64,000 bases of DNA from Haliclystus octoradiatus. Lineage: Eukaryota; Cnidaria; Staurozoa; Stauromedusae; Haliclystidae. A program made the translations under genes and the position numbers. Every line of letters begins with the position of its first letter. Positions within the stretch are counted from its first letter, which is position 1. The stretch spans positions 13,904,336 through 13,968,335 of the forward strand of contig OU744454.1 in assembly GCA_916610825.1 (NCBI GenBank), written 5' to 3'. Under the pieces are notes generated by a model. That model did not search any database, had not been told where the DNA came from, and was given only the letters and a program-made list of their open reading frames with translations. Shown in pieces: positions 1 to 14,200 of the stretch.

Positions 1-664
1 CTATTATGATTATATCTATATTATACTATGATATAATTAAGATATACAGTGCAGACCAAGAGCAACGAAACAGCTGAGGCGACTTCCTCTCCTGCCTTTG
101 AGATGAGGGAAAGAAGTGCAGATGCCGTTAAGTATTTATAATCCATCTTTATTTCTCTTATAGCCTACTGTCAAAATTAATGGTTTGTGACCTTTTGGCT
201 CAGTAATAAAATAAGTGTGATTTCTTGATACCAGTTTCTCAGTTGATTGTAGAATCGTCGTAGAGTAACTTAATTTTCGAATGCAGAAGATAATTTTTTG
301 GGAAAAATCGCCCCTGAAATCTAGTTTGCCCCTTTCCCTGAGTTGCTTCCAGCGCCCCTGGTGCAGACTCTCTGACAATCAGAATATATATGCAAACAAA
401 GCCTTACCCAAATTCCCGATAAATCTGAAAATAAAGCCTTTAACATAATAACAAAAATTTAGCCTTTATGAAATCATTAACTTCTCATTAAATATTTTTA
501 CAACGGAAGAATGACATTCTTCTCGATTTTTTTCTATTAGAAATTTGATAAAAATGTCTGAGAAACAAGCTTTCTTCAAACATTGAGTATTGGTTTATAT
601 GCTAGGCCTACATATTGTTAAGAGGAGCCTATGTTTCTAACTGCATGTATTCATCTATTGATAG
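1..664. other. Intron or upstream sequence of the RSF1-like gene; no exon recognised
   Basis: The first recognisable exon of the RSF1-like gene starts at 665 behind an AG acceptor and needs one base from an upstream exon. This stretch is therefore most simply intron. I see no convincing exon, RNA gene or inverted repeat here; an 80-codon open frame on the minus strand (136-378) has no family signature. Confidence 0.5.
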
Positions 665-3600
665 ATCATTCTGATGATGAGGATGAAAACCCATGTGCAA
701 GATGTTTCTCAAATAGAAATCCCGAAGAGGTAAGAATACACATGCTCTTCAGTGTAACCCTGGAACCCCTTTTCACGATTTATGTACTCAGTAAATGTTC
801 CAATATTTGACACCCCATGTCACAGTTCACAGTTGTTCATGCCTTCAGATCGCCCCCTCTTTTCCTGTGTACGTACTGACAATTTCATAACTCTGTATTT
901 TTACAAAAAAAAATTTTGTTGTTTCAGAAAGTATACAAGTGCAACATTTTTTTTACAAAAACACAAATGATTGCAGTTAATAATCAATTTATAGTTTAAC
1001 TTTCTGCAAAAAAAAATGATTTATCATGAATAATCTGACAGTTAAAAGTTATACTCTTTCCACATTTATTATTCTTTTGAATAAGAATAGTTTGACTTTG
1101 GAGGCATGTAGTCTGCTTGAAGCTACTTGTTCAAACAAAATTGAGACCATAATCGATAGAGATACCATTTATCATCCCTTAGGTATTGCTATGTGATGGT
1201 TGTGATGCTGCCTACCATACGTTATGTCTACGTCCTCCTTTGTTAATTATTCCTGAAAACGACTGGTATTGTCCATATTGTCAGCAGGTAAGGTTGGATA
1301 ATTATTTAACGAGTACCAATTCACCAGGCATTATTTTAAGGCAGACATACACATTAAGCCCTTGGCAAACGATTGCGACCTTTGCACAACAAATCTGTTT
1401 TTGTCTGACGTGTGTTTCTCGTGTTCTGAAGCAATCCTTTCAAGAGTGGTTAAACGAACCCGACTTTCTCAAGACTTTTCTAGAACAACTCAGACTGAGC
1501 TTAAAAGTAAGCCATGGAGAAGCCACAACATAGAAAGAGTTTGATACATTTTGAACAAAGTGGTTCAATAAAGGATAACAAAAATGTTGGTTAATAAAAA
1601 TCCTTCGAAAATGTTTGATTGCAATCAAACACAATGCAACAAATAAAATACATGATGCAACATGCCATACAAAATCGAAAGAGTGGCTGAACGACAAGAA
1701 CTTTCAAAAAAATTAAAAACTGTGCAAATGTTGCCGTCGTTTGCCCAAGTACATGACTGAAAGAATAATTCCGCGTTGATAGTGTCCTGCTGTGACTGCA
1801 TTGTAATTGTTTGATCGGTTCAACATCTCAACTAAGCCTTGTGAATTGGCACTGTCCCCAAGTCAAACAATTAAGAAAAGAGATTTTCTTTATAGTTTTT
1901 GTTGCTACGATTTTCTTGACATTTTGGAAAGTATCTATGTTTAAAGCAATTGTTTTGACTTGAATTATCTATAAATTATTTTTAACGTTTTTACAATCAG
2001 GTATCTTTATGTGATCGACTTGAAATCAAACTCAAAGAAACAACAACAAGAATGAAAACAAAAGAACGTAAATCGAAAAGGTTTGCATGATTTCCCCTTT
2101 CTCTCTCTCTATCTCGTTACCAATTTTGATTTGAACCCCTGCAAATTAATTAACTGACGTCATGGACTGTTTTCTAAACTTTACGAACCTGGGAGTTGAG
2201 GATTTTTCCTTAGATCACATCTCAGAAGAATCACACACAGATGTAAGCGATAGGATTTGATGAAATGAGGGATTCCGGCCAGAACTTCCGGGAGTAAACA
2301 ACCCTTGAAGGCTAGCAGAAATTCATAAGGAAGGGGTCAGGGGAGAGAAACTGTCAGGGTCTGACAAAATGTTTTACCTTCCGCAAACTTTTAATGTTTA
2401 GATAAAGGTTTGAGTAATTTTACTGACAAAAAAAACGCAAAATCGAAACTTTATTTAGCTTTATGTCAAGCATTTTTGACTTTCCTTCTGAATCTTGGTA
2501 GCCTTCCGCAAACTAGGTTTCCAAGTTTCCAGACTTTGTCGGACCCTGGAAACTGTAGCCAAGTTTTTTATAATCAGAATAAAAATAAATTGCTTTTCAT
2601 GTTTCCATGACAACCCCTATGAAAAACAGTTCATGAACGCTAAATTACCATATTTTGATGAACCTTCTCGGACAGTTCATGACAGTTCATGAACACTAAA
2701 TGATCACAATTTTCATGAACCTTCACGGACAGTTCATTTCAGTTCATGAAAATTTGAGATGGTTTAATGTTCATGAACTGTTTTCCACAGGGGAGTAGCT
2801 GCTAAATACTAAAAGGTTGTGAAAATGTTTACATATTGTAATCATCTGAGAAAATCTTGTAAGCAAACAAAAATTAGATTACAGGAAGGAATATCATCTA
2901 TCAGACCTTTGTAATTATTTTCAACTTTTTTCTCTCGTTAATTTACATACATACAAATTGTATCTATGTTTCTATTTTCTAGAATGGACTTTTATGGTAT
3001 AAAACTTTCAAATATTGTGGATGTAAGTTGATAAGTTTGCCACAGTTATATTAATTAACATGAACAAAATTGTTCGTCTTTCGCTTTTAAAATGTATATC
3101 CCGGATAATTGTGGTTCTTTAGATAGATAAACTATTTCTATTATAAAAGTTATGTTTATCTAATGGCGGATAATATAGTGATCTATGTCTTCATTTGACA
3201 GAGCGGTAAATAATAATAATACAGTATTATATGGTGAAAGAGTAAAAAAAATACACATTCTGTACTGTTACTCGAGTTTCACGCATTTCACTGCTATCTT
3301 CAGACAGAATTTTTACTCAATTTAATTATTTTTTACCTGGATATTACGCCCAACACCGGTGAAGAAGATCCATGAGTTCATGAACAGTTCATGAACAGTT
3401 CATGAACCGGTTCATGAATTGGTTCATGAATGTCAAATTGCCTGAACGTTTATAAACAGTTCATGAACTTTTAAGCAAGTTCATGTTCATGAACTCACAA
3501 ACGTTTTTTGCAGGGAAATTCAGAATATTTTCAATTATAAAGATAATTTTCTTATTTTCAATTCCTATTTCAAAACATTTTGCTATCACTTCTTCAGCAA

Positions 3601-6600
3601 AATTTTGAAAAATTCTGAAATAAATACCAGAAGGCTTTAAATCCGACAACGTGGTACCTGGAAGACTGTGTTGCATCCTGATGGTCACTACACTGTAAAA
3701 ACCTGCTTAACTTCAAGTCAAAAGGACTGACCAGAAAATAGTCATTATGGTTTCTCTTATCCGAATTACACTTATGCGGGTTACACTTGTAATAGTTAAT
3801 AAATAGGTAAAACAATTCATTTCTTATTTCTTATTTTTAAGGATTCGACTGGAGGAGATATTGGATTTGAAGGCTCTAGAAGGTCTGGACGATCAAAAAA
3901 AGACATTGATTACAACTTTTCCGACTTTGATCGGATTATTAACGAAGCCACTGGTACTAAAAAAGCTGCTTCTCATATAGCTTCTCAACCGGCTATTGGA
4001 ACTAGGTATGCAGAATATGAAAATATTTTTTTAATTAGTTTCAATTATTATCTGTTGATAGTAGTAAGAGTAATTGAAAAGGTATCTGCACATTTGTTCC
4101 GCTCCTCTATTTTTTAGGAATGGCCCTTTTCGCTGAGAGCAATGCTTTTAAATGCTTGTTATTAATCTCAGCTGAGGCACTGCAGATCAATTTCAACAGA
4201 TTTCATAGCAAACAAATAGGCCTCGATTCTCAATGCACAATGATTTGTCGCAGCTACTTTCAATGCAATTCCCTCTGAACCATTCCATCCACCATTCTTA
4301 TATGGTACTTATTTGATGTTTTAGATAGATTTGTTTAGGTGTAATTGTAGATAGATAGAATATGATGTTCCTGGCATAAGATAATGTATAGAAAGCTACA
4401 TTATAAATGTCTGTCTGTATTAGGAAAAATATGTAAATGTTTACTAAAATAGATACAACTACGGAAGGTCTTTTATAAAAATACACTAATAATATACTTG
4501 GATTCATTGTTAAATGTCATCAACGCGCTCATAAACTCCATTTGGACTCCAAAAACTCGATTACCTGTGTGATTACGTTAGACCTTCAGTACACAGGCTA
4601 ATGGGGAGCTCATGGAAAAAATTCGTTCCCTTCTATCAAATATATAAGAAAAGTCTGCCCGCAAAACTAGTACTTTGTCAAGCTGTAATATCACCTCTGG
4701 AACTGCTTCACAGTCTCCACACGATCTTACAATCACAATATCCCGTCATGTGACTCGAGGTCGCAATTCATCGCATCTGACTATGCATTCACATTTTCAG
4801 AAATAAGCAACGACTTTTTCTCTAGAATGCGTTACCCGACTCTCAGTTTCATGATGGCGCAGAACATGGGATAGAGGCTCTTACCTAGATTATAATACGG
4901 TCATCTCATGTATTTACCATCTTAAAGGGGTAAAATTGACCGGCGACCGCTGCGAGCACAAGTTGAATTTATGCTAAGCGTAATTCAACCTTCTCGCTTT
5001 GAAGCAATTGTTATACGCAGGCCTAATTTGGAATAAAATCCATGTCAACAATGAACATTGTGATATAACAATACGCATGCGTAGCGCCTGCTGATAATTT
5101 TTGCTCCTTTAATAGAAATTATAATTTTTTGTAAATACTATTTCATTTTATTATTTGTAGGCGAAGTAATCGACGGTTAAATGACTTAGATGCTGATAGT
5201 GATGCGTCTAGTGGTAACGAATACATCGACGAATCCAGTGACTTTAAACGGATTGCACGACTTAGCAAATTTAAGTACAATGGACGAAAACAATCATTAA
5301 GACGTGGGCTTCGTAATGCTATCGAATCTGATGAAGAAGACAATGAATTACCTGCACGAAGAACAAAACGAAGATGTTTAGCTAAAAACAGTTTATTATT
5401 ACAATCATCATTGTATGATGAAGAGGCTGATACGAAGACACACAGTGGAAAAAATGAAGATGAAGATAATTACAATAGTAAATCAGACATTGAAAAATCA
5501 TTGGATGATGATTCTGATATTGCAAGTGGAAGCTTTTCAGATGACAGTTTAGTTCATGAAAAACTACAATCAAAACATCAACGACAGAAAAAAAAACGTG
5601 TTATTAGTGAATCAGATGAAAACGAATCTATTATCAGTGATATTGTTAATGATGATGTGGTATCAAGTGATAATGCCGATGTTGATACCGATGATTTATG
5701 CGAATCCGATAATGAAAATGATAATAAAGATGATGAGGAAGAGATCAGTGAAGAAGAAATTGAAATCCCAATGCCTGCTGTAAAACAATCAACGGGAAAA
5801 CAAATGTATGATTCAGATACAGAAGTTGTTTCAAATAAAGAAACTTCTACTTCTTCAAATATCAATCAGCAGGGAAAAGAGAATGATTTAGTCAATAAGA
5901 ACCATAATAACGATATTAAGCCTATTCAAAAAATTAAAAACGAACAACACAATGCATCAACAAATGAAGAAACTATTGTGAGCGAAAAATCTGGTAACGA
6001 TAACAAGACAACATCTATTTTTGGAACGCAACAACGTAGTAATTCGCAAGATACTATCAAGACTTCGCAAAACCAAGACGAAATCAATAGTACCCTGATG
6101 AGGCAGAATACAAACAGTGACAACAAGTCTACTATGCGTAATTTGGAAAATCAACAACGGCGCAGCTCTCAAGACAAAATGAACATGCCACGTCAAATGT
6201 CATCTTCACAAAAACAAAACGGTGCAGTTGAACTTTTCCAACCATACAGACAACATCCTGCCGTAACACAAACAGGACAAATGGATCATCAGTTACCGCA
6301 TACAAAACATTCTACTTTACCTCAAATACCACCTTTGAAAAAACCATCATTAAACTTTGGCGTTGATCAATTGACATCGCCATCAAATCTTGATACACGA
6401 AACTTTTCTCCATCGACTGTTCCTTATCCACATAACTTTTCTCATCCTATGTCTCCAAATCATTACACAAGTCCATCGCATAATTATCCACATTTTGATC
6501 CATTACAGAATGTACCAATGCATATACCGACTGGTAATCAATTGAATGAATTTTATTCTCGTGGTTCTCCAATGCAACATTCGTATAGTCCATCATTAAA

Positions 6601-6841
6601 TGTACCTCAGCTTAATAAAATGCCACACAATACCATGAGAAATTCTCCTTATACTTCACCAGAAATGTATTCTCCTATGATGAACACTGATCCGTTTAAT
6701 AATCAACCATTTATGCGATGGCCATCTGGGCCACAAGTACATTACCCTCAGCAACAATCTTCACCGACATTTCAACCTTCTGTCGATCCATTACGAAATT
6801 TCCCATATCCACCTACAAATCGACAACAACCACCAACGTAA
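665..6841 (+). CDS. RSF1: RSF1-like chromatin remodelling factor, 3' part (PHD finger plus acidic tail)
   Basis: Six exons join in phase: 665-729, 1183-1287, 2001-2080, 2983-3022, 3842-4005 and 5161-6841. They encode about 710 residues ending at a TAA. The gene continues left of the window, where the WHIM-type N-terminal region would lie. Exons 1-2 encode a PHD finger: CARC, CDGC, a histidine, CLRPPL, CPYC, split by an intron after the first Cys pair as in RSF1. Next come a short coiled basic stretch, a [11 protein letters not shown] segment matching the RSF1 VYVGISIENII region, and an [18 protein letters not shown] segment matching the family's 'RYRFDEFDEAI' region. The long last exon is Asp/Glu/Ser-rich and then Gln/Pro/His/Ser-rich. 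In vertebrates RSF1 partners the ISWI ATPase SNF2H/SMARCA5 in the RSF complex and spaces nucleosomes. That role is inferred here from family. The Q/P/S-rich C-terminus is unlike the vertebrate tail I know. Confidence 0.85.
2614..2793. mobile_element. MITE of the TTCATGAAC family, copy 1
   Basis: 180-bp element in an RSF1 intron. It starts CCCCTATGAAAAACAGTTCA and ends with the imperfect inverse, TGAACTGTTTTCCACAGGGG. The interior is built from repeats of the palindrome GTTCATGAAC. There is no coding capacity and no clear target duplication. Related copies lie at about 3349-3515, 14684-14860 and 21289-21434. Confidence 0.7.
3349..3515. mobile_element. MITE of the TTCATGAAC family, copy 2
   Basis: Tandem AGTTCATGAAC units (about 3375-3490) are followed by the family end, CGTTTTTTGCAGGG, at 3502-3514. 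The left boundary is unclear because the start is decayed. It lies between RSF1 exons 2983-3022 and 3842-4005. Confidence 0.55.
4097..4332 (-). repeat. tRNA-derived SINE body, truncated copy
   Basis: Matches the body of the full SINE at 10393-10759, including CGCTGAGAGCAATG, CTGCAGATCAATTTCAACAG and ATGCAATTCCCTCTG. It lacks the tRNA-like head with the A and B boxes, so it is a 5'-truncated copy in the same (minus) orientation. It sits in the RSF1 intron between 4005 and 5161. Confidence 0.65.
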
Positions 6842-8259
6842 TTCTTATACAATACAAATCTTTCCTTATGAATCATAGAATATTACGGATTCATTAATAA
6901 TGTAGATGTATAATGGTTGTGAGAAAATTTGGCAACTATAGTTATATATTGTGACAAAGTTACTGCTGGTCTGTGAGTGAAAACTCGACACAAGTAACAC
7001 GAAAATATCCCTCGTTAACAATACTAGAAAGTCTATACAAGCAAGTGGTCGATAAACGATTAACAACAATCCATGGACAATGTTTTACAGCATAAATCAA
7101 CAGCTAATATCCTATTTGTATGCTATCGACATCAGTTTGTAAGACATCAGTTTGTCATTATCTATAGAAATTAAATTTTATAGTACAGAAGGATTTGCCT
7201 GTATCAAGAAATTTACAGATGTTTGAAACCACTGCTCCGTTAATGTTATGGAGCATATTTACTCTCGTAATATAAATGAAACATCATGGATTCTAATTTT
7301 TTTATTATATATATATATTTAAGTTTCATTTTCAAATTGAGATGCTATTACAACATTTCTAGCATTTTATATCATATGATAATTATATCTTATATAATAT
7401 ACTCTACTTCTATAAGAATTAAATTTCAATTATGTAGGATATAGGTTTAATTATAACATCTAGTTTTAACTTGTATATTCTATCTATTTTTTATCAGAAC
7501 TATATTGTTACTATATATTACTATGTATCTCATATAGTCTAAAATGTATATATACATATATAATATAGGGATGCTATTTGTTATACAAGATTGGATATAG
7601 TAAACGTTGGAACATTTTTATACTTAAATATAAAATTAGTATAATATAAAATATTATTAATAATCGTTTAGAACGATTTATTTGTCAGAAATCTGTATTT
7701 GTTTGAAATATTCAAGGAAAATAATGCATTTGTTCATTTTGTTGTACGAACCGTGTAAAAAATTTAATAATTAATGCTCTAAAGTTTAGGGGATTTTTTT
7801 TCCAACAAATTTGCTAATTTCTGTAGCATTTCATAACTTCTAATGCTCCAAATAATTTTATCTTGAAATTTTTGTGTTGCTTTATTGTAAAATTTATTGT
7901 GACCCCGATTGTGCCCGTTCTTTTATCTGTAATTGTGTCTTTCTCTGAAAGAGAGTGATGTAAAAAAAAGTCCCTTTTCGCGGTAAAATGATGTTCCGTG
8001 AAGCTGTACGTCTAAATTGTATCCTGAACTATTAAAATAAAATTCAGCTTTCGGAAAATCATGGCACTACTGTTCCAAACTTACAAAAATCCCTGAAATT
8101 CACGTTTTAAGGTTTCAGCAATAAATCGTACGCAATGGCTACGTAAGAGAATGTTAACGTCGACGGCGTCGAAGTAGGAAGTAGCCTGGCGCGACTCAAA
8201 GAATTATCTGTTGATGTTTTCTCAATTTTGGAGAAAAGATAGTGGGGGAAGCCTAAAAC
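6842..8259. other. RSF1 3'UTR and intergenic region before PABIR
   Basis: Very AT-rich sequence between the RSF1 stop codon and the PABIR start codon. It should hold the RSF1 3'UTR; an AATAAA at 8036-8041 is one possible polyadenylation signal. The last 100 bases (about 8160-8259) are less AT-rich, contain several CG dinucleotides and probably form the PABIR promoter or 5'UTR. No other gene is seen. Confidence 0.5.
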
Positions 8260-11200
8260 ATGGCGGAATCCATGGAGGCCGAAGAAATTCTTACAAAATC
8301 AGCCGATAATGAAACATTGTTAACATTTGGTAAATTACGGAGATCAAGTTCAGCTCCTATGATTAATGCTATTGAATGCATGGAAGACGAACCAGTATTT
8401 GAACGACAGAAGTTTGTTAGAACAAGAACCTATTCTGCAAGCATTTCTGTCCCCGAAGAACAAGAAGTTCACCAGTCGCCTGTGGTAAGTTTCTTTTTGC
8501 TTCCTATTATTTATATCCTGAAGAAATTTCATCAGAAACATATTTAAATCTTATTTGATATTGTATTAGTTATTTATTCTTTGAAATATGATAATAGTTT
8601 ATGTGTCTGTTTTTAATTATTCTGCAATCAGCTGGGAGACGACTGATGTCCACCTCCCGTTATAGGCCGTTCTAAACTTGTACAAACAGACAACTCAAAA
8701 AAACATTGCCAAGCAAATATATATTTTAGTAACTTAGGCTGTATTTGTTTTTATCTCTTAGAATCTTGGTTCGCCTGCATCTCGTGTTCTACAAATTAGA
8801 CGTGTAAGTTTTAGATTATATTTTTAGATTTCTCTGATGGGGCCCCATTTAATGGCTGTAATCATATTTCGTGAATTCTGATTTTGATCTAACTCTTGAC
8901 GTTCATTATTTAAACACGCTTGGATGGAAGCATCACTTCATTGAGCAATATATATTTTGTTATGAGATAATAGAAGTTTTATATTTCAAGCAACACTATT
9001 TTGAAGTAATTTTAAGTTGTTGAGTGGGTTTTTAATTATTGATATTGATTTCTTGTCTAGCGGTCTCGACGAGTCATTTGATGACCGTTGTCAATCAAGT
9101 TTTACGACCTCGTTATTACTTGTACTTAGCTATTAATAATTTTAATTTGTGTATTGTTTTAAAAGGAGGAAAGTGTTGATGAATTGACTAAAGAAGTTGC
9201 AAGGGAAAGGTAAAATTAAGTTTAATATTTATAATAAATTCAATAACAAATAAATCTAGATAGGCTATACTGTCTACCTGGAACCTAGATGAGGTTGCCT
9301 CATAAATATTATTTCACATAGGCATGCAATATTATGGCATGTACCAAAATATAATATACTTTATGCGAGCAAGGTGTAGAATTTTTCTATGATGCAAGGG
9401 GAACTGTGCAGATTTTGAAAGGGTGGATGCAAGCTTCTGATTTTTCTGATGTAAGCATGTTTTCTACTCAAGGCTTTCTTAATATAATCATCACGCACTG
9501 GTAAGTTTAAGACAATACTACTTAATATTTATTGACTAACTTGGCAAACTCTTTTGTAATCTAACAAGTTGCATATATACCTGAATACACAATCCAGCGA
9601 TATTTGAAATCTTCTTCACAGTTATGACTTGGAATTGACAGTATTTACGTATGCCATAAGAAGAGCTTCCTAGAAATTACTAAAGCACAGAGCAAACACT
9701 CATTTGAAGGTGGCAAAATCGCAAGCGTTTAGTAGCCTGCGTGCAGACAGACTTTTCCTTCGTATATTCCTTCTGCATATTGGCGCCGAGTATCACATAC
9801 TAAGGGTTTGTACTGAATTCAATTTTAAATAAATATTTACGAAGTGGGGTTTCCTGTCATTACTCAATTCTCATTATTTTAAAATATTTGCCAATTTTTC
9901 ATATATTTTATTAGCCAATCACAACTTACTAGGCCTACCAACAAATTGGTAGTTGAAAGAGCAATCAGTACGCTAAATTTCGATCAGTACACTAAATCTG
10001 GCACTAATGCGCAGGCGGATTATACAGAGAAAAAATCGGTCTGCACACAGGCTAGCGTTAGCCACTTTCAAGGTTTTGGGGAAATGTCGAAGCTTAATTA
10101 TGAGTTCTGAAAATTTATCACAAAAAAGTTTGAATGCATTTACAATTATTTCACAAATTGTTGTTGACAGGAAGTATTGGAATTTAAGCCCACGCCTACT
10201 ACATCAATTGCTTCTGTCTAATTTCGTAATAAATGACATCATAGGCAGAACTACGCATGTGCACAGATATTCTTGGAATTTCTAGTCACATTCGCCACTT
10301 TATAAAATTAAGAAAATACGATATGATATATTTAAAACATCGTTTCTTCGTGTACAGTCAAACTTGCGTAATACCCCTCGTATAGTGCGACTAAATGTAA
10401 TGTAGACGGTGTCGCCCTACCGAAGGCACCCGTACCACTCCTCTATTTCTAGATGAGTGGCTTTTTTCGCTGAGAGCAATGATTTTAAACGCTCTTTGTT
10501 GATCTCAGCCGCGACACTGCAGATCAATTTCAACAGATTTCATGGCAGATAGGTCTCAATTGTCAATGCGCAACGATGCGCCGCAGCTACTCACAATGCA
10601 ATTCCCTCTGGACCATTCCATCCGCCATCCTCAGATGGTACTCATTTGATGTTTCAGATAAAGTCAAGGCTGAGTTGACCTTAGGGGGATTTGAACCACA
10701 GTCGATCAGATATGATTCGATCTGAAGTTCGGTTGCTCTGCCATCTGAGCTAATCCTCCATAGTGCGACTGAAAAATGCATTGACATTGACATTGGCCGA
10801 GCAGGGGGGTATTAAGAGAGATAGGAATATGAGAGTTTGTATGGATAATTGCACATAGAAATCAGTTCGATGCTGGGATATTAAGCAAGGCGCAACATTA
10901 AAAGAGATGATATAAATTGAGTTGAACTGTAGCCTATAATTTTTTGCTATGCTTAAGAACAACGAAATGTGTTTAGTAATTAACTCAACATGTTCCGTTG
11001 TATGTGTCTGTAGCCTATCGTGAAAGGCGCATTAACAAGTAATCTTGTTTGTGATATTTTATCTGTGGGAAATAACGCGTAAACAAAGACTCTCAACAGT
11101 TGTTGTACAAAAATCGTTCAAACATTATTGTAAGCAAGTAGCTACCCCCGTTCCCAAAGCTTAACTAAATAACCCACCACCCAGATGAGAAAAATCTGCT

Positions 11201-14200
11201 AGGTTACCCGGTTTGTGGTACCGTGTAATGAAAAATCCAAAAACAAAATCACAACTAGCCAGGTATTATAGATTATCAAAATGTGTGTGGTATCAAGCAG
11301 TAGAGTGTGAAACATTTCAAGATAAAGGATAGCAACAACAAAAAAAACAGACTTAGGTTTAAACAACGTTTTGCAATAGCTTAATTGCATCTTCAGGTTA
11401 AAAGGAATAACATATTAAAATTACAAAGTATTTATACTAAACATTTACGTGATTATAAATTGGATACAAAACAAGACAACAAAGAAAATATATTATTGAC
11501 TTATACAATAGAGAATATACAAATAGCCTAGACCAGACGGAATCTTTCTGAGTGTTGAGGGTCGGACTTAGCTCTTTGATTGATAACATTTCATGGATTA
11601 AGCAATCAACCTTATTGGTGCACTTCTTTCCTTGTTTTATACCCAAGTTTATAATCATGTAAATTTTTACTATAAATACTTTGTTACTTTAATATGTTAT
11701 TCCTTTTAACCTGAAGATGCAATTAAGCTATTGCGAATGTTGTTTAAACCTAAGTCTTTGTATTTTTTGTCGCTATCCTTTATCTTGACATGTTTTTCGA
11801 AGAAACTTTTATTGAGAGTTTGAAACGTTGCTGTTTTTATTATTTTAGGGATGTTACGTCTGCAATACAACTTAGTCGCAGTTGGGACGAAATTACATGG
11901 CTGGTATGAAAATATGTATTAAAGGTCTACTAATGATATTGTCAAGGCCCAATGGCAGCCTAATCCTTTTCTAAAATAAAAGGAATTTCATAATCAAATG
12001 TGTTGATATTGCGGAACGTCGCTTAAATCTTGAATTTATTATTTGAATTTCATCTCAGTTCAACGTTCCTACTTAAAATGTCCTCAGATTGAATGAAAAC
12101 TTCACAATCTTAGCTATTTTTAAAATAGACAAATCTTTGTTGCTAGGCCCTATAGTTTCTTCAATTTATACCCCCTTTTAGCTTGTAATTTCCTATTCTT
12201 CCACAGTTATGGGCTTCTGACGAAATTTATCTGTCAAATTTTGAAACTATATTTTTGGAAAAATTTTATCTGATTATTTCCAGACACATGAACCAACCAA
12301 ACGTATTGCAGGATTATGTTTAATCATGACGTCACATTTAGACTGTTACTGTTACTTATTCTGTTTTTTTTCTAGACTGACAAAGGGTTTGGAATAACTG
12401 ATGATCGACGGAATTCATTAGAAGAGGTACCGTTGATTTTCTCATCAACATTATCTTCGCCATCGCCGTCACCTGTTCGATTAGTTGATAGGGTAAGAAA
12501 TCAATAGAGACATTTAAAATTTATATTACAGTAGAAACTGTTTATAGCATACTGAAATTAACTGGTCTTCCTAGTGATATTTGGTATATTTCTTCTTCTG
12601 AATAAAGTCTGGCTATAACGGCGCATCACATATACCATGATTTATGAAGTTCCTTAGGTGCGTCGCTATAAACAATTTCTATTGTATGCAATTAACACAC
12701 TGACCATGTCTAGCTAGACCTAGCTCTCATTTACTGTGTAGAATCTCAATTAAGAAATGATAACCTTTAATTTGAACTAATCTTTGAGCATACACGCACC
12801 TGTGACATGTACTAATAGAAGAAAGTGCTATCCAAATCCGTTGTTTCCCAAAAGGTGATAGATACACAGTATAGATTGTTTGATAAATCCAATTTAAGAT
12901 ATGGGCGATTCTATCGTGTCTGGTTGACACGTTGGAAAATATTTCCGCATGTGGGCATCAACATGAAACACAAAGTTGTTCAAGTATTATTTCTTACAAA
13001 TAAAGAGTGACACAATAGGGCCATTTACACTGCAGCAAAAAAGGCACGGTACTCGTCAATTAACACTCGAGGTGTTAACAAGAATGCGGCCCGTGCTGTT
13101 TTTTTTCAGGGTTTACACAGCTTATTAAAAACTGTTTTCAAGATCGCCCGTGCCTATTTTTACGCGGGCCGAGATTGAAAACTTACAAACTGAATTATAG
13201 GTTTCTCGTTATTTAATGGTTTTACAGGGGAAATTCGATAAATTGAGATTCAATTATGTTAAATAACTTGTAAGGATTCCGTTGAACTGAAAATCACTAT
13301 GTTTTTCATCAATTATGATATTTAAATTTTTGTTACATTCCTATCTCCATTGAGCAAAATTCAAATACATTTGGGTTAGTCTTTCACCTCCTGAACATGC
13401 TACCACGCCAGATCAGTATTTCTGTGACAAAAAACACATCTAAATTTACGCTCCGCACTCGTAGTTACAATTTGCATAATTAAACCTTATACTACAGAAA
13501 CTTCATTAATTTTCAAAAGAAATACGTAACAAAATATGCTCAATGTGCTTATCTAGCTTTGGTTATCTTTAGTCTGTTACTGATTTTATTAGAAAACCTC
13601 AGAATTCCACTGTAAAGAGACGCAACTTCTACGATGACGTCATAATTACTGCAAAACGGCACGGTGCCCACTTTTTGAGCGGGCCGAGACTACCTCGAGA
13701 AATGATCTCGGCCCGATCAAAATAGTAGGCACGGTGCCGCTTTTCAATGTCTGAAAAAGCCGTTTAGACAGTGTTTTTGCTTGGCCCGTGCTCAAAAACA
13801 CTTGACACCTTCACACCTTTGATGTGTTAATTGACGAGTACCGTGCCTATTTTGCTGCAGTGTAAATGGCCCTAATATAACCCCTCAAAGTAAAAAATAT
13901 TCACAATAACTCCAAATACTGTTTAAATCAGTTATAGCAAGTTTAATAGAGCGCCGTGTCTAACTGAAAAAGACTCTCACATGCATAGGCTACAATGCAA
14001 AGAAATGTGATGGCAAATTACACTTACAAAGCCATGGTATACTTAATTGAATCAACTATAGATCTGTCTGAAGAGAAATTATCTGAATAACGACTATAGT
14101 TATGATAATTACAACGTATAATGTCAACATATACCAAATTGTAATTCTTGACTACAGACCTACATAATATTCTGCAAACTTTCATCAGGAGAATAAATAT

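Noticed and set aside
10682-10758. Possible functional tRNA gene (A and B boxes present)
   Set aside because: The arms do not fold into a proper cloverleaf by eye, a long SINE body follows, and target duplications flank the whole unit.
10587-10793. 68-codon open frame on the minus strand
   Set aside because: It lies across the tRNA-derived head of the SINE and the flanking MITE; the apparent protein is a by-product of the repeat.
13634-13755. Candidate promoter or CpG-type island in a PABIR intron
   Set aside because: The CG-rich blocks are the inner inverted repeats of the transposable element at 13018-13872.
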